Positions 8,896 through 18,086 of a stretch of DNA of 64,000 bases are shown piece after piece. Within the stretch, counting starts at the first letter, position 1. Every line of letters begins with the position of its first letter. The notes below the pieces were generated by a model. It saw nothing but the letters and a program-made list of their open reading frames with translations, was not told the origin of the DNA and ran no database searches. The position numbers and the translations under genes were made by a program. Source of the DNA: Methylobacter psychrophilus (GTDB lineage Bacteria; Pseudomonadota; Gammaproteobacteria; Methylococcales; Methylomonadaceae). The DNA is taken from assembly GCF_025583945.1 (NCBI RefSeq), contig NZ_JAOEGU010000002.1, positions 168,392 to 232,391 of the forward strand, written 5' to 3'.

Positions 8896-9114
8896 CTAAA
8901 CTCTCAGTAACGCTTTGGCCATTCTTTCAGAAAGTTGTGCTTCGACGAACTGCGGTTCGTTGGGTGGATAAAGCTCGACTTCATCAAGTTCAAAATCATA
9001 TTCTTTGCCCAAGGCAATAAGTTCCCTGATTTTTTGTACCGCCAGTAGTTTTTCTTTTAAGCCGGAATCTGTTTTAGCGTGTTCAGAGAAGGCTTTTATT
9101 TGTGCGATTGACAT
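8896..9114 (-). CDS. Nif11 domain protein
   Basis: A 72-aa protein beginning MSIAQIKAFSEHAKTDSGLK, which fits the Nif11 domain (a helical pair with MS.xQ.KAF....K.D..L and a later AL..G.....E.dE.). Nif11 was first noted in nif clusters; its role there is unknown. Related Nif11-type leader peptides serve as precursors of modified peptides, but this one has no GG cleavage site and no cysteine-rich core, and no modification enzyme is nearby. GAGG precedes the ATG. It is the last gene of the nifH-side series, 70 bp after the 335-aa gene. Confidence 0.82.
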   Translation of the reverse strand: MSIAQIKAFSEHAKTDSGLKEKLLAVQKIRELIALGKEYDFELDEVELYPPNEPQFVEAQLSERMAKALLRV

Positions 9115-9184
9115 GGTGTTTACCTCTTTTGTTTGAAAAATAAGCTTTGCATTACAAAGCAGTTGATGAAAATAAGTAGCATGA

Positions 9185-10192
9185 CTACACGCTATAAGGG
9201 GTGTTTACCCAATCTTTGAGTACAGCAACATCACGTTCCGGTAAATAAGAAAAATCTCCGCTAATATCTTTAAAAACAGCGACACCGCTATCCGGAGAAA
9301 CCAATTTGCCTTTAACCATATAAAAAAACCAGGCAAAAGGATAGCCTGCCTGGCGATCAAAACGTGTTAACAGGTTTTGTAGTGAGATACCTTTTTTACC
9401 ATTAATATCATCCAATTGCGGCAGGTGTTTTTGCTGGATGTTGATGATTTCAATATTAATGATTTGTTCTCCAAAGCGCCCGGTATGCCGGAACGGCCGA
9501 ACAATCCAGTCATCGGAAAGTATGGCTTTTTGCAGGGCGCTACTACGGTTCCAGTCATCCATAAAGCGTTGTACAGGATGTTCATCACTATGGTATTTAT
9601 TGATTTCAGCCATGAAAATCGCCACGTCAGTTTTACGTCGATAAGAATAACGCGGGGTTCCGATACAGAATGTTTCTACATATTCCGGATACAGTGGATC
9701 AATAAATTCTTCTAAATCCTCAGGCGGATTGTGTTCGCTGACCAGTAAACGATCTGCTATTTCATGCGTTTTATCAATGTCGATCTGTATAAATTGTTCG
9801 GCTTTATTGCCGGTTTGCACAACAAAATGCAGCGTATTACCCGTTTGCCGCGTGGCAATCAGTTTCTGTTCCTGGGCATGGTCAATCAGGGTTTGCAAAT
9901 TTTTGCCGCATTCGATATAAGTTCTTTCCGTCCACTCAATCAGATCGCTGGCAATACGGTTGCCTTCCTTATCAACTATACCGCCCAAGCGATACCATTC
10001 TTCATCCGTTTTGACTAAACGAACGGGATAATCAGGGTTAAGCGCTTGCAGTGTCGATAACAAGAATTTATCATCCTCGACATATCGCTGTGCTGCTCCA
10101 GCTTCTGTACCCATGCCATCGGAGCCGGGCAGGCTGTGTTTGCAAATTTTTGCAAGTTGTTGTCCATCCAGTTGAAAAGGTTGAGTAGCCAT
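9185..10192 (-). CDS. Unrecognised 335-aa nif-cluster protein
   Basis: A 335-aa soluble protein of mixed charge with no signal peptide, membrane segment or Fe-S motif. The ATG at 10192 is set by GGAGG six bases upstream; the frame stays open 16 codons further, inside the LRV gene. It overlaps the LRV gene stop by 5 bases in the wider sense (ATG begins within 5 bp of its TAA), so coupling is likely. Segments such as DDWIVRPFRHTGRFGEQIINIEI and YPFAWFFYMVKGKL are distinctive, but I cannot name the family. The association with lrv and nafY-like genes suggests an accessory role for nitrogenase; no reaction can be inferred. Confidence 0.8.
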   Translation of the reverse strand: MATQPFQLDGQQLAKICKHSLPGSDGMGTEAGAAQRYVEDDKFLLSTLQALNPDYPVRLVKTDEEWYRLGGIVDKEGNRIASDLIEWTERTYIECGKNLQTLIDHAQEQKLIATRQTGNTLHFVVQTGNKAEQFIQIDIDKTHEIADRLLVSEHNPPEDLEEFIDPLYPEYVETFCIGTPRYSYRRKTDVAIFMAEINKYHSDEHPVQRFMDDWNRSSALQKAILSDDWIVRPFRHTGRFGEQIINIEIINIQQKHLPQLDDINGKKGISLQNLLTRFDRQAGYPFAWFFYMVKGKLVSPDSGVAVFKDISGDFSYLPERDVAVLKDWVNTPYSV

Positions 10193-10193
10193 C

Positions 10194-10970
10194 TTATGCC
10201 TCCGGTTTCTGGTTGCCATGGGCCTGACCGGCATGGCCAACTAATCGTTCCCGCGCTACTGCCCTGACATCAGGTTCGGGATCATCAAGCAGACAGACCA
10301 AGGCTTCGGGTGCGACACGCTGGGCAGCGGTATAACGCACCACCCAATCAGGGTCATTTAATAAGGTGACGGCATCTTCAGTACTCATACGTTCAGCGAT
10401 AATGCGCCTGACTTCAGGGGCATCGTCATGAGTCATTAATCCCAGACTAACCTCTGGCAAACGTTCAGCAACCACTTTTCTGACTTGTGCATCTCTATCC
10501 CGAATAAGACGAAACAGGCGACCTGTCGGCAGTCGTCTGGCAACCGTTAATCTAACAATATAGTCAGAGTCATTAGCCAGTTTTTCCAATTCCTCTAAGG
10601 CAATGCGATCAGCAACAGTCATGCGCACTTCCCGATCGGGATCATCAAGCAGTTGAGTCAACAAAGATTGCGGCAGGCGATAGGCAACTGCACGTCTAAC
10701 CACTTCATCTTCATCATGAATCAAGTCAGCCAATGATTTTTGTGGCGCATAACGAACGGCAATGGCCCGTCTTTCCCAAAAACCATCGTGTAGATATTGC
10801 TCGGCATAGTTTGGATTAACGCGAAAAAAACGGTCAATTTGCCGGCCACTTTCCACACAGACACAGGTGTCACCCGGCATACAGCGCCCCATTAGCAGGG
10901 TTTTGCCACGAAAAGGACAAAGAGAACAATCAGCGACAGGAATGCTAACAGGGCTTTCACGACCGGGCAT
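10194..10970 (-). CDS. 4Fe-4S leucine-rich repeat variant (LRV) protein
   Basis: A 258-aa homologue of the Azotobacter vinelandii LRV protein. The N-terminus holds the cysteine cluster C15-x2-C18-x11-C30-x5-C36-x-C38 expected to bind a [4Fe-4S] cluster. From residue 60 onwards it has about eight repeats of some 24 residues of the form DPDREVRMTVADRI..E.L..L, the helix-turn repeats of the LRV solenoid. The Azotobacter gene also lies in the nif region; its function is unknown, perhaps a redox-sensing or docking protein. It lies 12 bp after the DUF6129-like gene and is coupled to the 335-aa gene. Confidence 0.9.
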   Translation of the reverse strand: MPGRESPVSIPVADCSLCPFRGKTLLMGRCMPGDTCVCVESGRQIDRFFRVNPNYAEQYLHDGFWERRAIAVRYAPQKSLADLIHDEDEVVRRAVAYRLPQSLLTQLLDDPDREVRMTVADRIALEELEKLANDSDYIVRLTVARRLPTGRLFRLIRDRDAQVRKVVAERLPEVSLGLMTHDDAPEVRRIIAERMSTEDAVTLLNDPDWVVRYTAAQRVAPEALVCLLDDPEPDVRAVARERLVGHAGQAHGNQKPEA

Positions 10971-10982
10971 GGGAAGTTCCGT

Positions 10983-11249
10983 TTAATCAGGGACAGTTTC
11001 AGCAACGATAATGCCGGTTGCCGCATCGTAGTCATTAGTCAGACACAGGCAATGCTCACGGCCATCAATTAAATAAAGATTGAAGCCTTTATGTTCAATA
11101 ATTGGCGTGTTATTGGGAAGATCATCATCCATACAATAAGTGAAATGAATGGGTTGATATTCCTGTCTTAACGTCAAAACAGTCGATTCATCAACACCTG
11201 ATGCGGCAATTTTTGCCGCTATTGCCGTGACTTGTTGTGTGGTAATCAT
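10983..11249 (-). CDS. Small nif-cluster protein, DUF6129-like
   Basis: An 88-aa protein that I place tentatively in the DUF6129 family of small nif-associated proteins. It has a helical start (TTQQVTAIAAKIAAS), a middle with PIHFTYCMDDDLP and a C-terminal strand region with GREHCLCLTNDYDAATG. The three cysteines do not form a known cluster motif. The start overlaps the stop of the NafY-like gene by 4 bp, so it is co-translated with a cofactor-binding protein. Function unknown. Confidence 0.72.
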   Translation of the reverse strand: MITTQQVTAIAAKIAASGVDESTVLTLRQEYQPIHFTYCMDDDLPNNTPIIEHKGFNLYLIDGREHCLCLTNDYDAATGIIVAETVPD

Positions 11250-11959
11250 CCCGTTGCTTCCCGTTCAAATCTAAATCGATTGGTTGCTTCAATACCCATA
11301 ACTTTAGCCAACCAGGGTGGTGGTGTACCGGCAATAACGGTTTGTAGTTGGTCGATGATGTCGGTAATGGGCTCAACATCCGGAAGTTTCATCGGATGTA
11401 TGCCTAACTTGACAATTTTCGCCGCAGCAGGACCGCCTACTGATGCCATATAAATCACCTGACAATCCTGTATAAGCTCTGCTCTGTACCGGTTTTTGTC
11501 CTCCATATCCAAACCATCAAGACTGTTGGTTGGGCGTATGTCGATTAAACGGGTTTCATCGGCGGAAACCTGGTAAATCATAAATTGCGTACAAGAACCA
11601 AAATGACCATCGACATTGATGGCATCATTGCTGGCACAAGCAATACGAACAGACCCCGGCATTTCTCCTTCAGCAAGTCTAAGAATTTCCGGTTTCGGTA
11701 TTTCACCGGTTTCCACATTGGTTTTAAGAATGTGTAAGGCCTTTCTTAGTAAAGCGTCATCAATGGTTGAAAATTCGCCTTGTTGAGCAGTCTTTAGCAT
11801 TTTCAAGTTGATGCTGCTAATTTTAGCTTCAGTTATAGGCAAGCTAACGCAGTCGGTCAGCACGGTAAACAGACGTCTGGCATCGGTGTCCGGTAAAGCA
11901 TGGGCAGCCAAACCAATACGTAAAGCCAGTTCTCTTAACATGATATCTTGACTGCTCAT
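11246..11959 (-). CDS. NifY/NafY-like apodinitrogenase and FeMo-co binding protein
   Basis: A 237-aa two-domain protein. The N-terminal 95 residues form a helical domain like that of NafY, which docks on apo-NifDK. The C-terminal half (SVRIACASNDAINVDGHFGSC onwards) is the NifX-like cofactor-binding fold, with the His of HFGSC that in NafY is implicated in FeMo-co binding, and ASVGGPAAAKIVKLG as second signature. It probably stabilises apo-nitrogenase and delivers FeMo-co. The ATG at 11959 has GGAGG 9 bases upstream; an open extension of 23 codons is rejected. It overlaps fdxN by 4 codon-boundary bases. A paralogue lies at 19326-20039. By position after nifHDKT it corresponds to nifY of Azotobacter. 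Confidence 0.9.
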   Translation of the reverse strand: MSSQDIMLRELALRIGLAAHALPDTDARRLFTVLTDCVSLPITEAKISSINLKMLKTAQQGEFSTIDDALLRKALHILKTNVETGEIPKPEILRLAEGEMPGSVRIACASNDAINVDGHFGSCTQFMIYQVSADETRLIDIRPTNSLDGLDMEDKNRYRAELIQDCQVIYMASVGGPAAAKIVKLGIHPMKLPDVEPITDIIDQLQTVIAGTPPPWLAKVMGIEATNRFRFEREATG

Positions 11960-11963
11960 GAGA

Positions 11964-12164
11964 TTATGCCTCCAGTGGTAGTATGCAATTATCAATGGGA
12001 CATACCTTGATACACTGGGGTATGTCAAAATCCCCTTCGCATTCGGTACACGATTTTTTGTCTATTTTAAAAACAATAGAACCTTCGGTGATTGAATTGG
12101 TAGGGCAGACAGGTTCACAATCGCCACAAGAAATACAATCTGCTTCAACAATATATAAGGCCAT
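11964..12164 (-). CDS. fdxN: 2[4Fe-4S] ferredoxin, FdxN type
   Basis: A 66-aa ferredoxin with motifs CISCGDCEPVCP (residues 10-21) and C-x2-C-x8-C-x3-CP (about 39-56). The eight-residue insertion in the second motif is characteristic of the nif-linked FdxN and Allochromatium-type ferredoxins. It probably passes electrons for cofactor synthesis or to NifH. It lies 2-3 bp downstream of nifT and overlaps the NafY-like gene start. Confidence 0.93.
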   Translation of the reverse strand: MALYIVEADCISCGDCEPVCPTNSITEGSIVFKIDKKSCTECEGDFDIPQCIKVCPIDNCILPLEA

Positions 12165-12166
12165 GA

Positions 12167-12391
12167 TTATTCTCCTGAATCTAAACGTTTTGCGCGTAAG
12201 GTAACGGGAAAGTCGGGCTGTGCATTAACAGGTTCAAAGTAATATTTTGAACCATCACTAAGTAAAACTTCACCACCCCATTTTTCGGGACTATCAAATT
12301 CAACCGATTCAGCTACTTCTTCCAAATCTTTTTTGGGTACGTAGAAGATTAATTTGCCTTCGGTATTCTTTTTCAACATGACACTGGGCAT
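12167..12391 (-). CDS. nifT: NifT protein
   Basis: NifT (FixU family), 74 aa, starting MPSVMLKKNTEGKLIFYVPK, nearly the family consensus. It is a small beta-rich protein encoded after nifK in most diazotrophs; its function is not known and loss usually gives no strong phenotype. The ATG at 12391 has GGAG eight bases upstream; the seven-codon upstream extension has no such signal. It is followed at once by fdxN. Confidence 0.93.
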   Translation of the reverse strand: MPSVMLKKNTEGKLIFYVPKKDLEEVAESVEFDSPEKWGGEVLLSDGSKYYFEPVNAQPDFPVTLRAKRLDSGE

Positions 12392-12423
12392 GGAGTTCTC
12401 CGTTATGCGCATTGGGTTGTATG

Positions 12424-12450
12424 TAGAGACGCGATGTGCGCGTCTCTACG
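12424..12450. repeat. Perfect palindrome between nifK and nifT
   Basis: Arms GTAGAGACGCG and CGCGTCTCTAC flank a 5-base loop (ATGTG). The arms are the same as those of the nifH-nifD spacer repeats at 15704-15815, so it belongs to the same family. It would form a strong RNA hairpin just after the nifK stop. Confidence 0.85.
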
Positions 12451-12456
12451 GGCAAA

Positions 12457-14028
12457 TTAACGAATCAAATCGTAGTTATAGTCTGTTGTACCCATGCCTT
12501 TGGTTTCTTTGTCCAACTGCTCCAGTACGGCATTAACCAAGGTTGTCAGCATATAAATAGCGCCTTCATAACCCAGTGTTGTCATTCTGTGCAGATGATG
12601 TCTGTCAAAGATTGGAAAGCCGATACGAATTAACGGTACTTCAAACGCTTCGCCTTTATAAAAAGTATCCCGTTGAATAAACTTGCCATAAGAATTACCG
12701 ATCATGAAGTCGGGTTTGTTGGTGAAGACCAAAGAGCGAAAATGCCATAAATCTTTACCGGTATGGACGACAGTCTTTTGTCCATAAGGGGAATCTTTCA
12801 GCATTTTATCCATCGCTTTCGCCCAACGTTTGTTGGCATGGTTACATAATACATCGGCAGGTTCAGCGCCCATTTCCAACAGGAATTTGGTCATGCCCAT
12901 GACAAAATCAGCATCGCCGTACAAGGAAAACTTTTTGCCGTGCATCCAGGTGTGCGAGTCAGTCATCATGTCAACCAGGCGGCCACGTTCGAGTTCCAGA
13001 GAAGCAGAAATGGGTTTACCGGTCAATTCAGAGACTTTCATCAGAAATTCATCGGTCCATTCCAGACCCATTGGAATGTTAATGGCTGTAGCAGGTTGAT
13101 GCCAAATGTTTTGCACATATTTTTTGGTTTTATCCAACTGCCAAGGCTGTAACAACAAGGTATCAATCGCATTGGGCGAGTCTTTTAGTTCAGCTTGGGT
13201 AGTGCCACCGGCATACATGCGGAAAGTGCCGTCTGCGGGGGTATCCAAAACTTCAGAAGGATCACACATTAACGTATAGTCGACATCCATTTCCTTCATC
13301 ATGCGGCGGATGACGCGGTAGTTACCCAAATACGTTTCAAAACCGGGGACCAGGTTGATCTTGCCGTTTGAACCGACTTTCTTGCCTTCCATATGATTTA
13401 ACGTGAAATACTTGATCATGCCCTCGAACATGTTATCCCAACCGGTGGTATGACTACCGACAAAGCTTGGGGTATGCGCATAAGGTGTCGGGAAATCCTG
13501 TTCGATATGCCCGGCTAATTTAGCGTTATTGATAAAGGCATTTAAGTCGTCACCGATAACTTCAGCCATACAGGTGGTGGATACGGCAATAATCTCCGGT
13601 TTATATAAGGCTTTGGCATTTTCCAAACCGGCCATCATATTTTTTTGACCGCCAAATACCGCTGCATCTTCGGTCATAGAGTCTGAAACACAAGCGACAG
13701 GTTCTTTAAAATGACGGTTAAAATAGGTGCGAAAATAAGCGACGCAACCTTGCGAGCCATGTACATAAGGCATGGTTTTTTCAAAACCCAGTGCGCAAAG
13801 TACCGCACCCAAGGGTTGGCAGGCTTTAGCCGGATTGACGGTCAAGGCTTCGCGGTTAAAATTGAGCTCCTGATATTCCTTAGTGGTTGTCCACTGAAAG
13901 ACTTCATCAATCTTTTCCTGGGGGTGCCGCTCTTCATAAGCTTCACGTTTATTGGCCAGACTTTCCTTGTACTCATCATTGCGGAATAACGGATAGCTGG
14001 GTTGAATGTTATCTACTTCTTGACTCAT
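12457..14028 (-). CDS. nifK: Nitrogenase molybdenum-iron protein beta chain
   Basis: NifK, 523 aa, the full length of the Azotobacter-type beta subunit. P-cluster ligands are visible in PAKACQPLGAVLCALGFE, HGSQGCVAYFRTYFNRHF and STTCMAEVIGDDL. The N-terminus has the extended arm (YPLFRNDEYKESLANKREAYE) that wraps the alpha subunit in group I nitrogenases. With NifD it forms the alpha2-beta2 MoFe protein that reduces N2. The ATG has GGAG at correct spacing. It lies 132 bp downstream of nifD across a repeat-bearing spacer. Confidence 0.98.
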   Translation of the reverse strand: MSQEVDNIQPSYPLFRNDEYKESLANKREAYEERHPQEKIDEVFQWTTTKEYQELNFNREALTVNPAKACQPLGAVLCALGFEKTMPYVHGSQGCVAYFRTYFNRHFKEPVACVSDSMTEDAAVFGGQKNMMAGLENAKALYKPEIIAVSTTCMAEVIGDDLNAFINNAKLAGHIEQDFPTPYAHTPSFVGSHTTGWDNMFEGMIKYFTLNHMEGKKVGSNGKINLVPGFETYLGNYRVIRRMMKEMDVDYTLMCDPSEVLDTPADGTFRMYAGGTTQAELKDSPNAIDTLLLQPWQLDKTKKYVQNIWHQPATAINIPMGLEWTDEFLMKVSELTGKPISASLELERGRLVDMMTDSHTWMHGKKFSLYGDADFVMGMTKFLLEMGAEPADVLCNHANKRWAKAMDKMLKDSPYGQKTVVHTGKDLWHFRSLVFTNKPDFMIGNSYGKFIQRDTFYKGEAFEVPLIRIGFPIFDRHHLHRMTTLGYEGAIYMLTTLVNAVLEQLDKETKGMGTTDYNYDLIR

Positions 14029-14097
14029 GATAATCTCCTACGCGCCACTAATCTGTGGACGACGGTTGAAGGAAGGGCAGGGCGGGCATTGTGCACC

Positions 14098-14152
14098 TTC
14101 TACAAAGTACATCGCATGACTTGCAAAAGGTGCGCGATGAGCACCCTACAAA
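14098..14152. repeat. GTAGGGTGC-type palindromic repeat between nifD and nifK
   Basis: The nifD-nifK spacer (14029-14160) holds a hairpin with arms GGTGC and GCACC followed by CTAC at about 14129-14152, and a partial inverted copy (GTGCACCTTCTAC) at about 14089-14101. It is related to the unit at 3178-3238. No promoter motif is visible in the spacer, so nifK must be read through from nifH or nifD. Confidence 0.6.
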
Positions 14153-14160
14153 CTCAAAAA

Positions 14161-15642
14161 TTACGCGCCTGCGGCAACGGCTACCGGGGTACTTTCTGCT
14201 GTTTTCCAGGGCACTTTCACTTGTTTCCAGCAGGGGTTATTTAATGTCATGTCCATATCGCGGGCAAAAATGGCAAAGCCGTCATAACCGTGATAAGGGC
14301 CGGAATAATCCCAGGAATGCATTTGCCGAAAAGGGATGCCCATTTTTTGAAAAATGTACTTTTCCTTGATACCGGAACCGATCAAATCCGGTTGTACCCG
14401 TTTAACGAATTCTTCAAATTCATAACCGGTTACATCATCGTAAATCAGTGTTGCATTGCCCATTTCTTTAATGGTGCGATCATAGTCATCGTTATGACCA
14501 AATTCATAACCGGTACCCACCACTTCCATACCCAAGTCTTCATACGCGCCGATCACATGACGTGGACGCAGGCCGCCGACATACAACATGACGCGTTTAC
14601 CTTGCAGGCGTGGTTTGTATTTGTCGATTACTGCTTGGTATTCAGACTCATATTTGGCGATCACTTTTTCAGCGCCAGCCTGAATGGTTTCATCAAATAA
14701 CGCGGCAATTTTGCGCAAGCTTTCAGCAATTTTGGTCGGGCCAAAGAAGTTGTACTCAAGCCAGGGTATTTTGTATTTTTCTTCCATGTGCCGTGCAATG
14801 TAGTTCATTGAACGATAGCAATGGATCAAGTTTAGTTTCACCTTGGGGGTTTTTTCCATTTCCGCAATGGTCCCGTCACCAGACCACTGGGCGACAACGC
14901 GTAAACCCATTTCTTCCAGTAAAGTTCGTGAAGCCCAGGCATCACCACCGATGTTGTAGTCACCGATAACAGCGACATCATAAGGTGTGGTAGGAAAGCT
15001 GTCGTCACCATCGCGGTTTTCGAGTACCCAGTCCCGAATGGCATCATTGGCAATGTGATGGCCCAATGATTGTGATACACCGCGAAAACCTTCGCAGCGA
15101 ACGGGTACCACCGGTTTACCGATTTCTTTATTGGCTTTTTTGGCGACCGCTTCAATATCATCACCGATCAAACCGATCGGACATTCTGATTGAATACTGA
15201 TACCTTTATTCAGCGGGAATAATTGTTCGATTTCGTTCATGATTTTGGCAAGCTTTTTATCGCCGCCGAAAACAATATCTTTCTCCTGAAAATCAGAGGT
15301 AAAGTTCATCGTGCCAAACGTATTGATACCGGTGGTGCCGACATAGTAATTACGACGACCTGCCCGTGAATACTGACCACAGCCCACCGGACCATGCGAG
15401 ATATGGATCATATCTTTAATCGGCCCCCAAACCACCCCTTTGGAACCGGCATAAGCACAACCACGAATGGTCATGGTGCCGGGCTGAGATTTACGATTTG
15501 AAGTAATACATTTGTTTGATTTTTCCAGGGATTGATCGTTAACCGCCAAATGCTTGGCGCGATCTTTTCTGGCTTGTTCGGGATAGACTTCCAGCACTTC
15601 TTGAATAAGCGCTTCGGTCTCTTCTCTTGTTAGAGCTGCCAT
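14161..15642 (-). CDS. nifD: Nitrogenase molybdenum-iron protein alpha chain
   Basis: NifD, 493 aa. P-cluster cysteines are in [23 protein letters not shown] and [11 protein letters not shown]; the FeMo-co ligands are the Cys of [11 protein letters not shown] and the His of [15 protein letters not shown]. The segment [13 protein letters not shown] is also typical. Length and residues fit a functional Mo-nitrogenase alpha subunit, not the V or Fe-only type. The ATG is preceded by GGAGATAATC. It follows nifH across a 183-bp spacer packed with palindromes. Confidence 0.98.
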   Translation of the reverse strand: MAALTREETEALIQEVLEVYPEQARKDRAKHLAVNDQSLEKSNKCITSNRKSQPGTMTIRGCAYAGSKGVVWGPIKDMIHISHGPVGCGQYSRAGRRNYYVGTTGINTFGTMNFTSDFQEKDIVFGGDKKLAKIMNEIEQLFPLNKGISIQSECPIGLIGDDIEAVAKKANKEIGKPVVPVRCEGFRGVSQSLGHHIANDAIRDWVLENRDGDDSFPTTPYDVAVIGDYNIGGDAWASRTLLEEMGLRVVAQWSGDGTIAEMEKTPKVKLNLIHCYRSMNYIARHMEEKYKIPWLEYNFFGPTKIAESLRKIAALFDETIQAGAEKVIAKYESEYQAVIDKYKPRLQGKRVMLYVGGLRPRHVIGAYEDLGMEVVGTGYEFGHNDDYDRTIKEMGNATLIYDDVTGYEFEEFVKRVQPDLIGSGIKEKYIFQKMGIPFRQMHSWDYSGPYHGYDGFAIFARDMDMTLNNPCWKQVKVPWKTAESTPVAVAAGA

Positions 15643-15703
15643 GATTATCTCCTACTTATGCCGTGGGTAATCTCCCAACAGACAGGTTTCAGGACGGGAA
15701 TTC

Positions 15704-15815
15704 TGTAGAGACGCGATTTATCGCGTCTTGATTTAACGCTTGATTTATCGCATTACAATCAGACGCGATAAATCGCATCTCTACAGTCAGAGACGCGATA
15801 AATCGCGTCTCTACG
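15704..15815. repeat. Three GAGACGCG palindromes between nifH and nifD
   Basis: Three hairpin units of one family lie side by side at about 15704-15729, 15759-15784 and 15787-15814. Each consists of arms (G)AGACGCGAT and ATCGCGTCTC around a TTA or AAA centre; the third is perfect and the first two carry small changes. A fourth, degenerate half-unit (TTTAACGCTTGATTTATCGC) lies between the first two. They follow the nifH stop directly. Their arms match the palindrome at 12424-12450. Confidence 0.88.
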
Positions 15816-15825
15816 GTCTTCGGTG

Positions 15826-16794
<969 letters not shown>

Positions 16795-16870
16795 CTATTG
16801 ATTAATAATGATTATTTGTTTGATGGTGACGGGTAGATGACGTTATGTTTCAAACATTTTGTCTGTTTTC

Positions 16871-16886
16871 TGTAAGCTTGTTAACA
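16871..16886. promoter_or_regulatory. NifA upstream activator site of nifH
   Basis: TGT-AAGCTTGTTA-ACA is an exact TGT-N10-ACA site centred about 130 bases upstream of the predicted nifH transcript start, a normal position for NifA binding. Confidence 0.78.
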
Positions 16887-17043
16887 GTAGGGTTATTATT
16901 TTTCTTTATATTAACGTAACCGGCCAGGACAAAACCAGGCTGCAATAATAATGCTGTCACTAACGATAAGTTTAGTGATGTTGTATTCATTACTTGCTAC
17001 CGATTTTTTCCTGTGTCGGTAGTCGGATTAATCAATCCAAAAT

Positions 17044-17059
17044 TGTCATAAAAAGAACA
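17044..17059. promoter_or_regulatory. NifA-type upstream site of the SIR2-like gene
   Basis: TGT-CATAAAAAGA-ACA is an exact TGT-N10-ACA match, centred about 130 bases before the predicted transcript start at about 17183. Confidence 0.65.
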
Positions 17060-17155
17060 AAATAATAACCGTACAGCCCTGAAATTTCAGATGGAAATAT
17101 TTATAACTTATTGTTTATATTGTCGATAATCTATTTTTTACAGGTAGTGTAAAAT

Positions 17156-17171
17156 TGGTTTGATTATTGCT
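17156..17171 (+). promoter_or_regulatory. Sigma-54-like promoter of the SIR2-like gene
   Basis: TGGTTT-GATTA-TTGCT keeps the invariant GG and GC with exact spacing; CAC of the -24 element is replaced by TTT, so it is weaker than the nifH promoter. Predicted leader about 26 bases. Confidence 0.65.
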
Positions 17172-17208
17172 TAATTACAAGAACAAACAATAACGAATGG
17201 AGTTTGCA

Positions 17209-18045
17209 ATGTCTTCCAATGTCTTTTCTGAAATATTAAACGGTTTATATGAAAATCGGGTTATACCTTATCTGGGGCCGGGTGTACTTTTTGATGCCAC
17301 CAATAAATTAACAGGAGCTGCCATGCCTGCTGATAGTAACAGTCTGATTTTGGCCATGAATAACGGTAACCCGATGGCACCCAAACTGATGTATGAGTTC
17401 CCCAGGGCCGCCATGAATCAGGAGCTTAAAAAAGGCAGAAATTTTCTGGGTCAGTTTCTCACCAAGCTATATGGCGATACAGAATGGACGCGCGCGGCAG
17501 TACACGATTGGCTGGCAGAATGGAAACCTGCTTATGTTATTGATATCAACAGGGATACCCAGTTGCAAAATAGCTATGCCGATGAAGAGCACACACTGAT
17601 TGTAGGTGTTGCAAGAATTACCGCCAGCGACTTTCGCTATAAAATATTTCACTTTGATGGCAGTGATTATTTTGAAATTCCACAGGAACAGGTTGATGCC
17701 AGACTACCTATTTTATTTAAACCTATGGGAACGCCTAAACCGGAAGCCAACTACATCGCTTCTGATGCCGATTATGTCGATTACATAACCGAGTTGATGG
17801 GGGGCTTTGCTATTCCTGACTTTCTTAAAGAGTACCGCAAGGGTAAGCAATATCTATTTATAGGTATGCCCTTAAACCGGGATTCAGAGCGTATGGTGAT
17901 GAGCGATATTGTTTATGGGGCAGCGCCACAAAAAGGTTGGGTTTTGAACAAAAATCCTACCGATAAGGAACAGCGGTTTTGCAAAAAAATAGGCTTGGAA
18001 ATTATCGATGCAAGCACAGAAGAATTACTGGACGCTGTTTGCTAA
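17209..18045 (+). CDS. SIR2-like domain protein linked to nifH
   Basis: A 278-aa cytoplasmic protein with a divergent SIR2-like fold. RVIPYLGPGVLFD (residues 17-29) replaces the GAGxS NAD loop, VIDINRDTQLQNSY near 105-118 stands where SIR2 proteins have TxNxD, and IFHFDGSDYF near 145-154 stands at the HG motif; FIGMPLNRDSERMVMSDIVYG is the typical C-terminal strand-helix. The deacylase zinc site is absent, so NAD binding or hydrolysis is more plausible than deacylation, if it is active at all. The ATG at 17209 has GGAG seven bases upstream; the ATG four codons earlier lacks one. It is divergent from nifH, has a sigma-54-like promoter, and is followed 41 bp later by a 189-aa partner. Confidence 0.75.
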   Translation: MSSNVFSEILNGLYENRVIPYLGPGVLFDATNKLTGAAMPADSNSLILAMNNGNPMAPKLMYEFPRAAMNQELKKGRNFLGQFLTKLYGDTEWTRAAVHDWLAEWKPAYVIDINRDTQLQNSYADEEHTLIVGVARITASDFRYKIFHFDGSDYFEIPQEQVDARLPILFKPMGTPKPEANYIASDADYVDYITELMGGFAIPDFLKEYRKGKQYLFIGMPLNRDSERMVMSDIVYGAAPQKGWVLNKNPTDKEQRFCKKIGLEIIDASTEELLDAVC

Positions 18046-18086
18046 ACAATGATTTTTTTACGTGAACTTATCTTGGAGAACAAACA

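Noticed and set aside
15704..15815. CRISPR array because of repeated units
   Set aside because: The units are palindromes themselves, spacing is irregular, there are no spacers of even length and no cas genes.
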